NCBI GenBank assembly: GCA_014380965.1
Contig: JACMIV010000352.1
Location: 1 to 5,547, forward strand
Direction: 5' to 3'
Origin: Rhizobiaceae bacterium
GTDB lineage: Bacteria; Pseudomonadota; Alphaproteobacteria; Rhizobiales; Rhizobiaceae
Length of the DNA stretch: 5,547 nt
A program made the translations under genes and the position numbers. Below the pieces are notes generated by a model. The model saw only the letters and a program-made list of their open reading frames with translations. It ran no database searches and was not told the origin of the DNA. Of the stretch, positions 4,349 through 5,547 are shown one piece after another (within the stretch, counting starts at the first letter, position 1; each line of letters begins with the position of its first letter).

Positions 4349-5547
4349 ATGACCTTTATGAAAACCTTGGCGGGCGCGGTTTCGCTTCTGGCCTTCACGG
4401 CTGCAGCGAATGCGCAGACGACGTTGACGATCGGCACCGTCAACAACAACGACATGATCCGGATGCAGGGCCTGACGGCGGAGTTCAACAAGACGCATCC
4501 GGACATCACGCTGAACTGGGTGACGCTGGAGGAGAACATCCTGCGCCAGCGCGTCACGACGGACATCGCGACGTCCGGCGGCCAGTTCGACGTGATGACG
4601 ATCGGCACCTACGAGGTTCCGATCTGGTCGAAGCAGGAGTGGCTCGCCCCGCTGGAAAACCTCGGGGCCGACTACGACGCCGACGACCTCATCCCGGCGA
4701 TCCGCAACGCGCTCTCGACCGACGGCAAGCTCTACGCCGCGCCTTTCTATGCCGAGAGCGTCATGACGCTCTATCGCAAGGACCTCTTCGAAGCTGCCGG
4801 CATCACCATGCCGGAGGCGCCGACCTGGGACTTCATCGCGGACGCTGCTTCCAAGATCACCAACAAGGAGACCGGCGTCTACGGCATCTGCCTGCGCGGC
4901 AAGCCCGGCTGGGGCGAGAATATGGCCTTCCTCGGCCACATGGCTCGCTCCTATGGCGCAAGCTACTTCGACGCCTCCTGGAACCCTCAGTTCGAAGGCG
5001 AGGGCTGGAAGAAAGCGGTTACGCTCTACGTCGACATGATGACGAAGTACGGGCCTCCGGGCGCAGCCTCCAACGGCTTCAACGAGACGCTGTCGCTGTT
5101 CGGCGCGGGCAAGTGTGGCATGTGGATGGACGCGACCGTTGCAGCCTCCTTCGTGACCGACCCGAAGCAGAGCCAGGTGGCGGACAAGATCGGCTTCGCG
5201 CCCGCTCCCTGCGGCACCGAGAATTGCCCGAACAAGGGCGCGAACTGGCTGTGGGCCTGGTCGCTCGCCATTCCGGCAAGCTCCGAAAAGAAGGAAGCGG
5301 CCGAGACCTTCATCGGCTGGGCGACGTCCAAGGCCTATCTCGACCTTGTCGCCTCGAAGGACGGTTGGGCGAACGTGCCCCCGGGCACGCGCACCTCGCT
5401 CTACGCGAACGCCGAATACGTCAAGGCTGCGCCCTTCGCGGAGCAGACGCTGGCGGCGATCAACAATGCCGACCCGTCGATCACCGACGACAAGCCCTAT
5501 GTCGGGCTCCAGTTCGCCGCGATCCCGGAATTCCAGGGCCTTGGAAC
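4349..5547 (+). CDS. smoE: Sorbitol/mannitol ABC transporter substrate-binding protein, 3' end cut by window edge
   Basis: The periplasmic binding protein of a polyol ABC importer; it captures sorbitol, mannitol or similar sugar alcohols and delivers them to the membrane permeases. The visible 399 residues are most of a protein that is usually about 435-440 long. ATG at 4349 follows GGGAGG by six bases. Residues 1-22 are a signal peptide: Lys5, a hydrophobic core, and AANA before a likely cut at Gln23. The mature part shows strong SmoE-type blocks: NDMIRMQGLT (34-43), VTLEENILRQRVTTDIAT (58-75), GGQFDVMTIGTYEVPIW (77-93), LYAAPFYAESVM (128-139), APTWDF (157-162), GICLRGKPGWGENMAF (179-194), GFNETLSLF (243-251), GMWMDATVAASFVT (257-270), ANWLWAWSLAIP (298-309) and VGLQFAAIPEFQG (385-397). 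Cysteines at 288 and 293 may form a surface disulfide. It should be the first gene of an operon with smoF, smoG and smoK permease/ATPase genes to the right. The family is near certain; the exact polyol is inferred. Confidence 0.93.
   Translation, partial: MTFMKTLAGAVSLLAFTAAANAQTTLTIGTVNNNDMIRMQGLTAEFNKTHPDITLNWVTLEENILRQRVTTDIATSGGQFDVMTIGTYEVPIWSKQEWLAPLENLGADYDADDLIPAIRNALSTDGKLYAAPFYAESVMTLYRKDLFEAAGITMPEAPTWDFIADAASKITNKETGVYGICLRGKPGWGENMAFLGHMARSYGASYFDASWNPQFEGEGWKKAVTLYVDMMTKYGPPGAASNGFNETLSLFGAGKCGMWMDATVAASFVTDPKQSQVADKIGFAPAPCGTENCPNKGANWLWAWSLAIPASSEKKEAAETFIGWATSKAYLDLVASKDGWANVPPGTRTSLYANAEYVKAAPFAEQTLAAINNADPSITDDKPYVGLQFAAIPEFQGLG

Noticed and set aside
4289..4939. A 216-codon open frame on the minus strand opposite smoE
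   Set aside because: It is antisense to strongly conserved SmoE blocks and has no recognisable motif of its own.

Overview
The window looks like chromosomal DNA from an alphaproteobacterium, most likely of the order Hyphomicrobiales (Rhizobiales). The grounds are high GC, strong GC bias at third codon positions, tRNA genes with encoded CCA ends, and a SorC-type regulator next to a sorbitol/mannitol (SmoE-type) binding protein, an arrangement typical of rhizobia and their relatives. The genus cannot be fixed from the sequence alone.

Layout from left to right. (1) A LysR-family regulator on the minus strand, running off the left edge (bases 1-628), is divergent from a six-helix integral membrane protein resembling DUF4386 on the plus strand (758-1465). 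They share a 129-base control region. (2) A 117-base gap with terminator-like hairpins leads to tRNA-Pro(CGG) on the minus strand (1583-1659), which has its own promoter. (3) A DUF3616 protein of unknown function lies on the minus strand (1735-2907). It has a charged, proline-rich N-terminal tail and a body with repeated Glu-Gly motifs that suggest a beta-propeller. (4) A divergent region holds a clear plus-strand promoter for tRNA-Gln(TTG) (3081-3155). (5) A SorC-family sugar-binding regulator (3245-4195) is followed by a 153-base intergenic region rich in inverted repeats, then the start of smoE, the periplasmic binding protein of a polyol ABC transporter (4349 to the right edge).

How the parts fit together. 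The right-hand third is the head of a polyol uptake and catabolism cluster: the SorC protein probably senses a phosphorylated sugar or polyol and controls smoE and the permease, ATPase and dehydrogenase genes expected beyond the window. The LysR/membrane-protein pair is a typical divergent unit in which the regulator probably controls its neighbour, with unknown ligand. The two tRNAs and the DUF3616 gene look like ordinary chromosomal genes between these units.

No mobile element, CRISPR array, phage gene or integrase was found, and no feature amounts to a clearly new system. The points most worth a second look are the nested inverted repeats before smoE, a similar palindromic core before the SorC gene, and the inverted repeat with possible leaderless start at the LysR gene.
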